Made by a program: the position numbers and the translations under genes
Shown here: positions 18,206 to 27,700 of the stretch, piece by piece
Position numbering within the stretch: position 1 is the first letter of the stretch
Layout: every line of letters begins with the position of its first letter
The notes under the pieces: model-generated
The model's input: only the letters and a program-made list of their open reading frames with translations
What the model was told of the DNA's origin: nothing
Databases searched by the model: none
Assembly (NCBI RefSeq): GCF_000807855.2
Contig: NZ_JRYR02000001.1
Coordinates: 3,165,438-3,229,437, forward strand
Length of the DNA: 64,000 bases
Direction of reading: 5' to 3'
Origin: Flammeovirga pacifica
Lineage (GTDB): Bacteria > Bacteroidota > Bacteroidia > Cytophagales > Flammeovirgaceae

Positions 18206-19351
18206 ATGAGCATTTACTTAGATAGCGCTGCTAGTACAGCCTTAGATCCTCAAGTAAAAGAGGCTATGATTTCATCTATGGATGCCGTTTTTGGTAATCC
18301 ATCATCCACTCACGCACACGGTAGAGCTTCTAAAGCAGAATTAGAAAAAGCTAGAAAGACGATTGCCCAAAATATAAATGCACTTCCTTCTGAAATCATA
18401 TTCACCTCTGGTGGGACAGAAACAGATAATGCTGCTATCAAAGGGCTTGTTCATGCTTATGGTTTAAAAAGAATCATTACTTCTAAACTAGAACATCACG
18501 CAGTACTTCATATTACTGAGCATTTAGCTCAGGAACAAGGTATCGAGTTAATTTACTTAAACTGTGATAACAAAGGTGTTTTAGATTTAGATCAACTAGA
18601 ATCATTACTTTCCGAAAAAGGAGAGCAAACTCTAGTAACACTTATGCACTGTAATAACGAAATCGGTAATATTTTAGATATTAAAAGAGTAGGCGATTTA
18701 TGTAAAGAAGCAGGTGCATACTTCCATTCTGACACAGTACAAAGTGTAGGACACTTTCCTGTGGATGTAAAAGATATTTATATACACACACTAGCTGGTG
18801 CCGCACATAAATTCCATGGTCCTAAAGGAGCTGGTTTTATGTACATTAAAAAAGGTACTAAAATGCCTGCACTAATAGAAGGTGGTGGACAAGAACGTGA
18901 AGTGAGATCAGGTACTGAAAATGTTTGGGGTATTGTTGGTTTAGCCAAAGCTTTAGAAATTGCTACCGAAGAAATCGAGGCACATACTTCTCATATAAAA
19001 GAGGTAAAGCAATATATGGCTGATCAATTAAAAGAACATATAGATGGCGTTGAATTTAATGGTATGAGTGCTGACCTAGATAACAGTTTATACACTGTAT
19101 TGAACGTAAGCTTCCCTCCTTCACCAAAAAATAATATGCTATTGTTTGCTTTAGACTTACAAGGCGTTTCTGTTTCTGGTGGATCTGCTTGTTCTTCTGG
19201 AGCATCGGTTGGATCTCACGTTATCGCCGGAATTGGTGGAGCAGCAGATAGAACTTCTGTTCGTTTCTCTTTCTCGAAATACAATAAAAAAGAAGAAATT
19301 GATACTGTAATTGGAAAGCTTAAAGAAATCTTAGGCCTGGTAGAAGCATAG
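18206..19351 (+). CDS. Cysteine desulfurase (NifS/IscS family)
   Basis: A 381-residue PLP-dependent enzyme that takes sulfur from cysteine as a persulfide for Fe-S clusters, thiolated tRNA or cofactors. The N-terminus IYLDSAASTALDPQV, the FGNPSSTHAHGR loop, the PLP lysine in AAHKFHGPKG (Lys202) and the catalytic cysteine in SGGSACSSGAS (Cys329) are intact. The GSACSSG loop fits the class I NifS/IscS group rather than SufS. No iscU, sufBCD or thiI gene is adjacent, so its acceptor is unknown. It has its own promoter-like element and an 18-bp-stem terminator. Confidence 0.95.
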   Translation: MSIYLDSAASTALDPQVKEAMISSMDAVFGNPSSTHAHGRASKAELEKARKTIAQNINALPSEIIFTSGGTETDNAAIKGLVHAYGLKRIITSKLEHHAVLHITEHLAQEQGIELIYLNCDNKGVLDLDQLESLLSEKGEQTLVTLMHCNNEIGNILDIKRVGDLCKEAGAYFHSDTVQSVGHFPVDVKDIYIHTLAGAAHKFHGPKGAGFMYIKKGTKMPALIEGGGQEREVRSGTENVWGIVGLAKALEIATEEIEAHTSHIKEVKQYMADQLKEHIDGVEFNGMSADLDNSLYTVLNVSFPPSPKNNMLLFALDLQGVSVSGGSACSSGASVGSHVIAGIGGAADRTSVRFSFSKYNKKEEIDTVIGKLKEILGLVEA

Positions 19352-19379
19352 GAATTCTTAAAACATTTCTTTAGATATA

Positions 19380-19418
19380 CAATGAGGCTACCTCCTAGGA
19401 TTAGGAGGTAGCCTCATT
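19380..19418. terminator. Long perfect hairpin between convergent genes
   Basis: CAATGAGGCTACCTCCTA and TAGGAGGTAGCCTCATTG form a perfect 18-bp stem around GGAT. A T-rich tract follows on the plus strand, so it ends the cysteine desulfurase gene and may also block transcripts of bshA from the other side. Confidence 0.88.
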
Positions 19419-19441
19419 GTTTATTAAGCTTTTTTGCTTTA

Positions 19442-20584
19442 TTACTTTTTACCTAATTTACTCTTTTTAATCGCCTCCTCATAAACATCTACATATAAAG
19501 GGCATACCTTTTCGATAGAGAATTGTTGTGCTTGTGTTAAAGCATTCTCTTTATAATAAGGTAAATTTTTATCATCTAGAATATGAAGTGCATTTTTGGC
19601 CATGTCTTCCACATCACCAATTTCAGACATCATACCTGTTAAACCATGGATATTTACTTCAGGAATACCACCTGCATTCGAAGAAACTACAGGTACTTGG
19701 CACGCCATTGCTTCTAGTGCTGCCAAACCAAAACTTTCCTTTTCAGAGGGCATCAAATATAAATCTGCCACCGATAGAATTTCTTCTACTTCGGCAATTT
19801 TACCCAAGAAACGTACGTCTGCACATGTTCTTAACTCTGCACATTTCTCTTCTAACTTTACTCTTTCGGGACCATCACCTACCATTAAAAGTTTACAAGG
19901 GATCTTTTCTCTCACTCTTTTAAATACTTCTAAGGCATCGTCTGCTCTTTTTACTTCACGCATATTCGAAACGTGAACTAATAGCTTTTCTCCATCAGGA
20001 CAAATAGCCGTCTTAAAATGGTCTTTTTTATGCTTATTAAAACGGGATAAATCAACAAAGTTAGGAATAACTTTAATGTCTGTAGTTAAATCAAAATACT
20101 CATAAGTTTCTGCCTTTAAGCTTTCTGATACAGACGTTACACAATCCGATTCATCAATAGAAAAAGACACAACAGGGCCAAATGTCTCATCTTTACCAAC
20201 AAGAGTAACATCAGTACCATGTAGTGTTGTTACTACAGGCATATTGATACCTTTCTTAGCTAAGATTTGTTTAGCGGTATAAGCTGCAGAGGCATGAGGT
20301 ATAGCATAGTGCGCATGTAAAACATCTAAGTTTTCTGCTTGTGCTACTTCTACCATTTTACTTGTGAGTGCCAATTCATATGGAGGGTACTTAAAGAGAG
20401 GATACGTTCTGATATCTACTTTATGATAATATATATTTTCATCAAAAAAGTTTAAACGGGTAGGTTGTTCATAAGTTATAAAATGAACTTCATGACCTAG
20501 TTGAGATGCCAAACATTTTCCTAATTCTGTAGCTACCACTCCACTACCTCCGTAGGTTGGATAACATATGATACCGATTTTCAC
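19442..20584 (-). CDS. bshA: N-acetyl-alpha-D-glucosaminyl L-malate synthase (bacillithiol pathway)
   Basis: A 380-residue GT-B fold family 4 glycosyltransferase that joins UDP-GlcNAc to L-malate, the first step of bacillithiol synthesis. The BshA-specific N-terminus GIICYPTYGGSGVVATELG, the AHYAIPHASAAYTAKQI segment and TLHGTDVTLVG are clear. The GT4 donor-site motif is EKESFGLAALEAMACQVPVV followed by SNAGGIPEV. The family assignment is strong because these motifs are shared with Bacillus BshA. It lies downstream of ytxJ on the same strand (22-bp gap), and both belong to bacillithiol biology. bshB and bshC are not in the window. Confidence 0.95.
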   Translation of the reverse strand: MKIGIICYPTYGGSGVVATELGKCLASQLGHEVHFITYEQPTRLNFFDENIYYHKVDIRTYPLFKYPPYELALTSKMVEVAQAENLDVLHAHYAIPHASAAYTAKQILAKKGINMPVVTTLHGTDVTLVGKDETFGPVVSFSIDESDCVTSVSESLKAETYEYFDLTTDIKVIPNFVDLSRFNKHKKDHFKTAICPDGEKLLVHVSNMREVKRADDALEVFKRVREKIPCKLLMVGDGPERVKLEEKCAELRTCADVRFLGKIAEVEEILSVADLYLMPSEKESFGLAALEAMACQVPVVSSNAGGIPEVNIHGLTGMMSEIGDVEDMAKNALHILDDKNLPYYKENALTQAQQFSIEKVCPLYVDVYEEAIKKSKLGKK

Positions 20585-20606
20585 AGGTTAATAATTTTAA
20601 TTATAA

Positions 20607-20930
20607 TTAGGCAACAACTTCTTTATAAGAGATCCCCATATGAGAGGCAGAATACACCACTTTACCGTTTTCAAAAACAATTACTTGAGGAGATTGATGC
20701 TCCACCCCAAATTTTTCAGCAATTGCATTAGAAATAGGTCTGTATTGGATAAGATCTAAATAATAAGGAGTTACATTATTACCTTCTTCCCAAGAGCGTT
20801 CTAATCTATTCAATGCCATAGAACTAATCGAGCATCGTGTAGAATGTTTTAGAATCATGACTCTTTGATTATGAGACTCTTCTATAATTTGATCTAACTG
20901 ATCTAACTCGTTTAATGTTTTCCAGTTCAT
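20607..20930 (-). CDS. ytxJ: Bacillithiol-system thioredoxin-like protein YtxJ
   Basis: A thioredoxin-fold protein of 107 residues if it starts at MNWKTLNELDQ (ATG at 20930). The frame is open for 30 more codons upstream, but those residues are basic and unlike the family. The redox motif is TRCSIS with a single active cysteine, typical of the YtxJ/monothiol bacilliredoxin-like group (HSTRCSISSMALNRLERSW), followed by YYLDLIQYRPISNAIAEKFGVEHQSPQVIVF with the cis-proline of the thioredoxin fold. It is thought to act on bacillithiol mixed disulfides. The operon with bshA supports this. Confidence 0.9.
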   Translation of the reverse strand: MNWKTLNELDQLDQIIEESHNQRVMILKHSTRCSISSMALNRLERSWEEGNNVTPYYLDLIQYRPISNAIAEKFGVEHQSPQVIVFENGKVVYSASHMGISYKEVVA

Positions 20931-21140
20931 TGTAGTACTTAAAGTTCGTTTAAACAACAGTCGCAATGTAGTTAAAAATTTATAGAAACTCCTACCTTTT
21001 TCATCAATTTGATGATGCAATAAAGGAATCTTCCTTTTGGAAATACATCCTTTTTTATAACTTATGATGTATTTGAATTAATAATTGTAAAAGTTCAATC
21101 ACAATTTTTTTATCTATCAACAAGACTTCTCCTCTTTTAT

Positions 21141-21464
21141 ATGAAATATTTTTTAAAAGCATTAACTGAGTATAGTAACTTTTCTGACCGTACAAGAAGA
21201 AAAGAGTTTTGGATGTATACCCTATTCAGAATATTATTTGAATTACTCTTTTGTATGATTGCTGTTTACACTAGAACTTGGGCGATATATGCTATTGCAC
21301 ATGTGTTTATTCTTCTTCCAAGTATATCCATTTCTGTAAGAAGAATGCATGATACAGGTAGAAGTGGATGGTTTATTTTTGTCCCAATCATGAACATTAT
21401 CTACCCTTTTATTGATAGTCAAAAAGGAGAAAACAAATATGGTCCTAATCCAAAAGGTCTTTAA
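21141..21464 (+). CDS. DUF805 family membrane protein
   Basis: A 107-residue integral membrane protein of the DUF805 (YhaH-like) family. The hallmark start (YFLKALTEYSNFSDRTRRKEFW) places aromatic and basic residues before the first helix. The middle has PSISISVRRMHDTGRSGWF, the conserved R-R-HD-G-SGWW-like motif of the family, and it ends with GENKYGPNPKG, the usual C-terminal signature. Three helices are visible (about 25-45, 48-67, 78-91). The molecular function of DUF805 proteins is not known. It is divergent from ytxJ-bshA and ends in a strong hairpin. Confidence 0.92.
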   Translation: MKYFLKALTEYSNFSDRTRRKEFWMYTLFRILFELLFCMIAVYTRTWAIYAIAHVFILLPSISISVRRMHDTGRSGWFIFVPIMNIIYPFIDSQKGENKYGPNPKGL

Positions 21465-21466
21465 AA

Positions 21467-21512
21467 AAATAACCCCTTCTTACCTCTAAAATGGATAAGA
21501 AGGGGTTATTTT
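21467..21512. terminator. Bidirectional terminator
   Basis: AAATAACCCCTTCTTACC pairs with GGATAAGAAGGGGTTATTT (one bulged A), with T residues after it on the plus strand and T residues after it on the minus strand. It serves the DUF805 gene and the convergent minus-strand genes. Confidence 0.85.
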
Positions 21513-21527
21513 GATAGATAACTTTTG

Positions 21528-21626
21528 TTACTTTTCTAACATCAATTGCAGTTCATCTCCATAGGTAATAGCAGCATGTTGAAGAGTAAATTGATGATAA
21601 GGTTTTCCTTTGGTCATTTTATTCAT
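21528..21626 (-). CDS. Possible 32-residue protein at the end of an operon
   Basis: A short frame, MNKMTKGKPYHQFTLQHAAI followed by TYGDELQLMLEK, begins 10 bases after the stop of the larger gene at 21636 on the same strand and ends just before the shared terminator. The tight spacing and balanced composition support a real small gene, but no family is recognised and it could also be a chance frame. The product would be soluble and slightly basic. Confidence 0.35.
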   Translation of the reverse strand: MNKMTKGKPYHQFTLQHAAITYGDELQLMLEK

Positions 21627-21635
21627 AATTGTACA

Positions 21636-22736
21636 TCAATCGCTTTTTTTATGTAGCCCTTTTTCTCTTAATTTTCTTTTCTCAGCCAATTCGTCTTGCT
21701 TTTGTTTTTCCCACATTTGTTCTCTCACCTGCCATTGCTTCACCGCTACTCTTTCAATTACCTCTTCTAAAACTTTATTCGTTAATTCTGCAACGAGTTG
21801 AGAATCCTCGTTTTTATCTTTAGAGAATAGAGCACCTTCAATTACTTGATAGACGACATCTTTAAGTACTTCTTCATTTTTTTCTGAAGAGATGTCTTTT
21901 AATATATCATTGACTACATTATTTACGATATCAGATATAGCTCCCTCTAATCTTCCTGCAGCATAATTTCCTACGACCGGTATCAGTTTTATATCATTTA
22001 TTTCTTGATTCTCCTTTACCGCATCTTCAATCAGCACATCAACGTATCCTTTTAAATCTTCTTCTCTTTCTATGTGAACTTTTCTTACAACATTCATCAC
22101 TTTTGAAGAGACCAAATGAGAAATACTATCATGATAGGGTTTAACCACATCATTTAAAAATTTATTATTTCCATATTCTCCTGTATTCACTTCATCTTTC
22201 ACTCCCTCTAAAACATTAATAACAACAGCATCAGATATTTCTTCTACCACAATTTCTTTAATATGAAGTATTGTTCGGTATATGCCTAAATTTTCTAAGT
22301 TGATAATCTCGTTACTATGCCAACGAAACAACATGGCAAAAATCCTTAATAAACGGAAAAAGTGCATTCCTGGAAAACTACCAATCAAATCATAAAAGTG
22401 AATAAAAGGATAGAAATACCATTTTGCATAGGTTTTAAGTCGATAAGCTTCACGCCATGAAAATAAAAATTCCATCAGATAGAAGCACATAAACCCTATT
22501 TCAATGATATAGAAATTATCGAATATATAATCTTGATATAAAAATGCAGGATATGGTATGAGATAAAATAAGGTATCTCTTACAATCTCGGTCTCAAAAA
22601 GAGAATTAAAAACCATCCACAAGAGGTGAAAAATTATGATGTTCAACATGATAATGTCGCGCACCAAACGTTTGTATTCTTGCTTGTCTAACTTATCGTA
22701 GTTAAAATGCTTTTTGATACTTAGAAAAATATTCAT
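21636..22736 (-). CDS. Membrane protein with a voltage-sensor-like N-terminal domain
   Basis: About 366 residues if it starts at MNIFLSIKKHFNYDK (ATG at 22736; the frame opens 12 codons earlier). The first 150 or so residues hold four hydrophobic segments laid out like S1-S4 of voltage-gated channels: a helix with IIIFHLLWMVF, a helix ending IGFMCFYLMEFLFSWREAY (acidic Glu near its end, like S2), WYFYPFIHFYDLIGSFPGMH (S3-like Asp) and FFRLLRIFAMLFRW (S4-like arginines). No pore helix or selectivity filter follows. Instead about 200 residues of charged amphipathic repeats rich in Val and Ile come next, then a coiled-coil, very basic C-terminus (QMWEKQKQDELAEKRKLREK). The similarity is by eye only; the function is unknown. 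Confidence 0.7.
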   Translation of the reverse strand: MNIFLSIKKHFNYDKLDKQEYKRLVRDIIMLNIIIFHLLWMVFNSLFETEIVRDTLFYLIPYPAFLYQDYIFDNFYIIEIGFMCFYLMEFLFSWREAYRLKTYAKWYFYPFIHFYDLIGSFPGMHFFRLLRIFAMLFRWHSNEIINLENLGIYRTILHIKEIVVEEISDAVVINVLEGVKDEVNTGEYGNNKFLNDVVKPYHDSISHLVSSKVMNVVRKVHIEREEDLKGYVDVLIEDAVKENQEINDIKLIPVVGNYAAGRLEGAISDIVNNVVNDILKDISSEKNEEVLKDVVYQVIEGALFSKDKNEDSQLVAELTNKVLEEVIERVAVKQWQVREQMWEKQKQDELAEKRKLREKGLHKKSD

Positions 22737-22941
22737 TCTAAAAATTTTGATTATTCTTAAGCAAAATACCAATAATTATGGATACCTATAGAAATTCAAT
22801 TATTAAGAATCTATAATATCTGAAGTTCTTTAAGAATTCTAATTTTTTTAGCTTCATTGCTGTGTATTATAAAGTGTTTCACCCTATATTAGTTAAGTAA
22901 AAACTTACTATAACCTATTCGATTACCAACCAATAATCAAC

Positions 22942-23820
22942 ATGTACAACGAACCAATGTTAAGAGACAATGCACTCCAAGGAAAAAACTATATAGTTAC
23001 TGGAGGAGCTACAGGCTTGGGTAAGTCTATGACGAAATATTTTCTTGAACTCGGTGCTAATGTTACCATTTGTAGTCGTAAAGAAGAAAAGCTCAAAGAG
23101 GCTGCAGATGAATTAGAAGAACAGACGGGTAAAAGACCATTCTATGTAGTCTGTGATGTTAGAAAATATGATCAGATAGAAAATGTTATTGAGGAGGCTT
23201 CTCAAAAATTTGGACAAATTAATGGCCTTTTGAACAATGCAGCCGGTAATTTTATTAGTCCTACAGAACGTCTTAGTCATAAAGCTTTTGATACAATAGT
23301 AGACATTGTTTTAAAAGGAACATATTACTTTACTTTAGCCATAGGAAAATATTGGATAGCCAACGGTATCAAAGGGGTAATGCTAAATATTGTCACTACT
23401 TATGCTTCCACAGGTTCGGGATTTGTGGTTCCTTCAGCATGTTCAAAAGCTGGAGTATTAGCACTCACTAGATCATTAGCTGTAGAATGGGCAAAATATG
23501 GCATTCGTGCCAATGCGATTGCTCCAGGGCCATTTCCAACAAAAGGTGCATGGGATAGATTATTCCCTGAAAATATTAGAGAGCAATTTGATGAGGCTGG
23601 AAAAGTACCAGTAGGTCGCGTGGGAGAACATCAAGAGTTGGCCAATTTAGCTGCTTATTTAATGTCTGATTTCTCTGCTTATATGAATGGAGAAGTGGTT
23701 ACCATAGATGGTGGTGAATGGCTAAAAGGTGCTGGAGAGTTTAACCATTTAGATGCCATACCTTCTCCTGTTTGGGATGATATTGCTTCGTCAATTCGAC
23801 AATCAAATAAAAAGAAGTAA
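22942..23820 (+). CDS. Short-chain dehydrogenase, 2,4-dienoyl-CoA reductase type
   Basis: A 292-residue NADP(H)-dependent SDR. The cofactor motif is TGGATGLG (20-27), and NNAAGNFISPTERLS matches the dienoyl-CoA reductase group. Instead of the classical YxxxK it has TYASTGSGFVVPSACSK: Tyr154, Ser165 and Lys169 reproduce the spacing of Tyr199, Ser210 and Lys214 in human DECR1. It therefore probably reduces 2,4-dienoyl-CoA during beta-oxidation of unsaturated fatty acids. IAPGPFPTKGAWDRLFP is also typical. Neighbours are unrelated. It is a single gene ending in a near-perfect 22-bp palindrome that terminates both strands. Confidence 0.9.
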   Translation: MYNEPMLRDNALQGKNYIVTGGATGLGKSMTKYFLELGANVTICSRKEEKLKEAADELEEQTGKRPFYVVCDVRKYDQIENVIEEASQKFGQINGLLNNAAGNFISPTERLSHKAFDTIVDIVLKGTYYFTLAIGKYWIANGIKGVMLNIVTTYASTGSGFVVPSACSKAGVLALTRSLAVEWAKYGIRANAIAPGPFPTKGAWDRLFPENIREQFDEAGKVPVGRVGEHQELANLAAYLMSDFSAYMNGEVVTIDGGEWLKGAGEFNHLDAIPSPVWDDIASSIRQSNKKK

Positions 23821-23908
23821 ACTACTCAATACGGCATTTCAATAATACCGTCTCAATAAAAAATAATTACCTGAGTTTAATGAATTTTCATCATACTTAG
23901 ATAAAGTA

Positions 23909-23953
23909 AAAAGCGAGGCTAACTCATTTTAAAATAAGTTAGCCTCGCTTTTT
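23909..23953. terminator. Bidirectional terminator between convergent genes
   Basis: A near-perfect palindrome of two 22-base arms (AAAAGCGAGGCTAACT..., 23909-23930 and 23931-23952) with one mismatch. T tracts follow on both strands. Confidence 0.9.
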
Positions 23954-23974
23954 TATTCTCTCAGAATTTAATGA

Positions 23975-24562
23975 TTAATCCTCATTTTCTTCATTATCTT
24001 CTAATTCAGATGCATTTTTTCTTTCCTCCGCTTTTGATATTCTAGCTTGCACATCATCCACATTCATTTTTTCTTTTATCAAAAATGATGTTCTGTACTT
24101 TCTTTTAATTTTAGTATGCTCTGCGTGGGCAGTTAATCTATCGTAATAGTAACCCGCTTTCACCTTGTAATTTGGTTGTTCAAAAGTAAGTTCTACTTCA
24201 TAATTACCAAAACGTTCTTTTAGATTATATACCACATCTTCTGCTCTAGCTCTATTGCTACCAGAATATACCATGATTCTATAAATAGGGATTCCTCCTA
24301 GATCTCTTGATGCAAGGTCTCCAAGAATGGTATTCACTTCTTCGTTTACATCACCCGTAGGTAAGGTATTTGAAGTAACTGTTTCTTCTATATCCTGGGG
24401 TTTTGATACTTCTTCTACATGTTCTGGAACAGGCATGTATGAAGCAAAATCTGTATTTGTGATTACAGTCGATGAAGAAGATGATGATGTTGTTTGAGAG
24501 GGTTTACAAGCTACAGCTCCCAAAAATAAACTCACTATTAAAAATCGTAAGAGTAACTTCAT
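23975..24562 (-). CDS. SPOR-domain-like lipoprotein
   Basis: A 195-residue lipoprotein (signal MKLLLRFLIVSLFLGAVAC, Cys19) with a Ser-rich tether (TTSSSSSSTV). Residues about 92-165 resemble a SPOR domain: IPIYRIMVYSGSNRARAEDV, then NLKERFGNYEVELTFEQPNY and KVKAGYYYDRLTAHAE, the usual order of beta-strand, helix and G-F/Y turn. SPOR domains bind denuded peptidoglycan glycan strands. The C-terminus is acidic (ELEDNEENED). It is downstream of secA on the same strand but separated by two hairpins, so it is probably a separate transcript. Confidence 0.82.
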   Translation of the reverse strand: MKLLLRFLIVSLFLGAVACKPSQTTSSSSSSTVITNTDFASYMPVPEHVEEVSKPQDIEETVTSNTLPTGDVNEEVNTILGDLASRDLGGIPIYRIMVYSGSNRARAEDVVYNLKERFGNYEVELTFEQPNYKVKAGYYYDRLTAHAEHTKIKRKYRTSFLIKEKMNVDDVQARISKAEERKNASELEDNEENED

Positions 24563-24615
24563 AATAAAGATTTAGATAATATACAGCTCCAAATGGAGGT
24601 TGCTATTTGTAAGAA

Positions 24616-24692
24616 CAGGAATGATACAACTAAATGTAGTCATATCATTCCTGAATACCCTTCAAAAAGGAGACTCCTTTTCATTTAAGGGT
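24616..24692 (-). terminator. Two hairpins between secA and the SPOR lipoprotein gene
   Basis: CAGGAATGATA (24616-24626) pairs with TATCATTCCTG (24643-24653). ACCCTT..AAAAGGA (24657 on) pairs with TCCTTTT..AAGGGT (to 24692). They lie just beyond the secA stop at 24714. T tracts are weak, so termination efficiency is uncertain. Confidence 0.5.
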
Positions 24693-24713
24693 TAAATATA
24701 TTTACTTAATTGA

Positions 24714-27700
24714 CTATGATTCTAAGATCACGCAATTACCGTTTTCTATATCTGCCTCAACAGTTTTGTATTTCACCCCTTCTTTCACCGTACCGTTTTG
24801 ATATTTCACATTAACACGATCGTTTCTAGAATAGGTTTTATCACTGTTTCTTGGTTTTACAACTTCGACAGGAGCTCTTGGTGCTTGGGGTGCACCTTGA
24901 CCTTGAGGAATCTGAGGTTTAGGATCATTTCCTAAAGAAGAACCTGCATCAGCTTTTGACGCTGTTACTTGTGGTTCTGGTCTTCTTTGTTGTTGAGGAG
25001 CCGCAGGCATTGGAGGTTGTTCCTGAACAGGAATTCTCGCCTTCGATAAGAATGAAATAATTTCATCATTCACCTCAGCAATAAACGATTTAAACAAATT
25101 GAATGACTCAAACTTGTAAATCAATAATGGATCTTTCTGCTCGTGAACTGCATTTTGAACTTGTTGTTTCAACTCATCCATTTCTCTTAAGTGATCTTTC
25201 CATAAATGGTCAATCACTGCAAGAGTAGCACTTTGAGCCAATGCCGTTCCTACTTCATCTCCATCAGACTCTAAAGCGTTGTCTAAGTTCACATTGATTT
25301 GGAACATTCTATGGCCATCTGTAAATGGCATTACAATGTTTTCTACCACTCCACCTCTTTCTTCTTTTACTTTTTCGAAGATAGGTTTTGCTTTTTCCCA
25401 AATCGATTGATTTTTAGACTTATAATGTTCTAAAGCCTCTTTGTATAATTCTTGTGTTAAATGTTCTTCATTTAACTCATGGAATCCATCTTGATTTATT
25501 TCAGTAGATACACCTAAAACTTTTAATGCATCTAATTTAAAACCTTCGTAGTTACCTACATGAGTTTCTGCAATATTACCACAAACATCAAAGAAAGTGT
25601 TCATGATATCTACTTGAAGACGATCTCCAAATAAAGCATTTCTACGACGACGGTAGATCACTTCTCTTTGGTAGTTCATCACATCATCATACTCTAATAG
25701 ACGCTTACGAATAGCAAAGTTGTTTTCCTCTACTTTTCTTTGAGCTCTTTCGATTGACTTAGTAATCATTGAGTGCTGAATTACTTCACCTTCCTCAAGA
25801 CCTAATCTATCCATTACTGATGCTATACGCTCTGAACCGAATAAACGCATCAAGTTATCTTCTAAAGAAACAAAGAATTGCGTTGATCCTGGATCACCTT
25901 GACGACCAGAACGACCTCTTAACTGACGGTCTACACGACGAGATTCGTGTCTTGAAGTACCAATAATAGCTAAACCACCTGCACCTTTTACTTCTGCTGG
26001 TAATTTAATATCAGTACCACGACCGGCCATGTTGGTTGCAATAGTTACGGCACCTGACTGACCCGCTTTTGCTACTACCTCTGCTTCACGACCATGTTGC
26101 TTGGCATTCAATATTTGGTGATCAATACCTCTCATTTTTAATAAACGAGACATAATTTCAGAGTTTTCTACCGAAGTAGTACCCACCAATACTGGACGAC
26201 CTTGCTCCACTAATTTAAGAACTTCTTCTGCTACTGCATTGAATTTTTCTCGTACAGTTTTATACACAAAGTCCTCTCTATCATCACGAATAATTGGACG
26301 GTGAGTTGGTACAGTGACTACGTCTAATTCGTAGATTTCCCAGAATTCACCTGCTTCAGTAATTGCCGTACCCGTCATACCAGTTAATTTATGGTACATA
26401 CGGAAGTAGTTTTGAAGTGTTACTGTCGCATAAGTTTGAGTAGCATCTTCAATTTTTACATTTTCTTTCGCTTCCAATGCTTGGTGAAGACCATCTGAAT
26501 AACGACGACCTTCCATGACACGACCTGTTTGCTCATCAACAATTTTCACTTTATTGTCGACCAAGATATAATCGATATCTTTTTCGAATAAAGTATATGC
26601 TTTAAGCAATTGTTTCATTAAGTGAATACGTTGAGATTTCGTATCGAAGTCAGCAATCAAAGCATCTTTAGCTTCGATTTTTTCTTCGTCTGATTTCTCA
26701 GGGTCGTTTTCAATTTTACCAATACCTGTTGCCAAGTCTGGAAGTACAAAGAAGTCAGGGGAGTTATGGCCAGTAACGGTTTTGATACCATTCTCTGTTA
26801 ACTCTACACTGTTGTTCTTTTCCTCAATTACAAATAACAATGGCTCATCAGCTTCTGGCATGCGGCGGTTATTATCCTGCATGTATTCACCTTCTACTTT
26901 TTGTAGCAATTGTTTCATTCCTTCTTCACCAAGGAATTTGATTAGAGGTTTATATTTTGGAAGTGATCTATGCACTCTTAGTAATTGTAAACCACCTTGA
27001 GTCTTATCTCCTTCTTTAATTAATTTTTTTGCTTCGTTCAACATTTTTTGAGCCTGCTTACGTTGCTCATCAACTAATGTTTGAACTTTAGGTCTTAACT
27101 CTGCAAACTCTTCTTGTTGATCTCCTTTTGGTACAGGACCTGAGATAATCAATGGAGTTCTAGCATCATCAATAAGAACGGAGTCAACCTCATCAATCAT
27201 TGCAAAGTGATGTTCTCTTTGCACAAGATCGTCCTTATCTCTAGCCATATTATCACGTAGGTAATCGAAACCAAATTCGTTATTTGTACCATAAGTGATG
27301 TCTGCACGGTAAGCTTTTCTTCTTGAGTCTGAGTTAGGTTGATGCTTATCAATACAATCTACAGATAACCCGTGGAACTGGAATAAAGGAGCATTCCATT
27401 CTGAGTCACGCTTTGCAAGATAGTCGTTGACAGTTACAACATGCACACCTCGTTTTGCTAAAGCATTTAAGTAAGCAGGTAATGTACCTACGAGTGTTTT
27501 ACCTTCACCCGTCATCATTTCACCTACTTTTCCTTGATGAAGGAAGATACCACCCAATAATTGTACATCGTAGTGGATCATATTCCATTCTACTTCAGTA
27601 CCAGCAGCTAACCACTTGTTTGCCCAAGTTGCTTTTTCCCCATCAATAGTTACATTCTCATATTTTGCCGCCATTTCACGGTCATAATCTGAAGCAGTAA

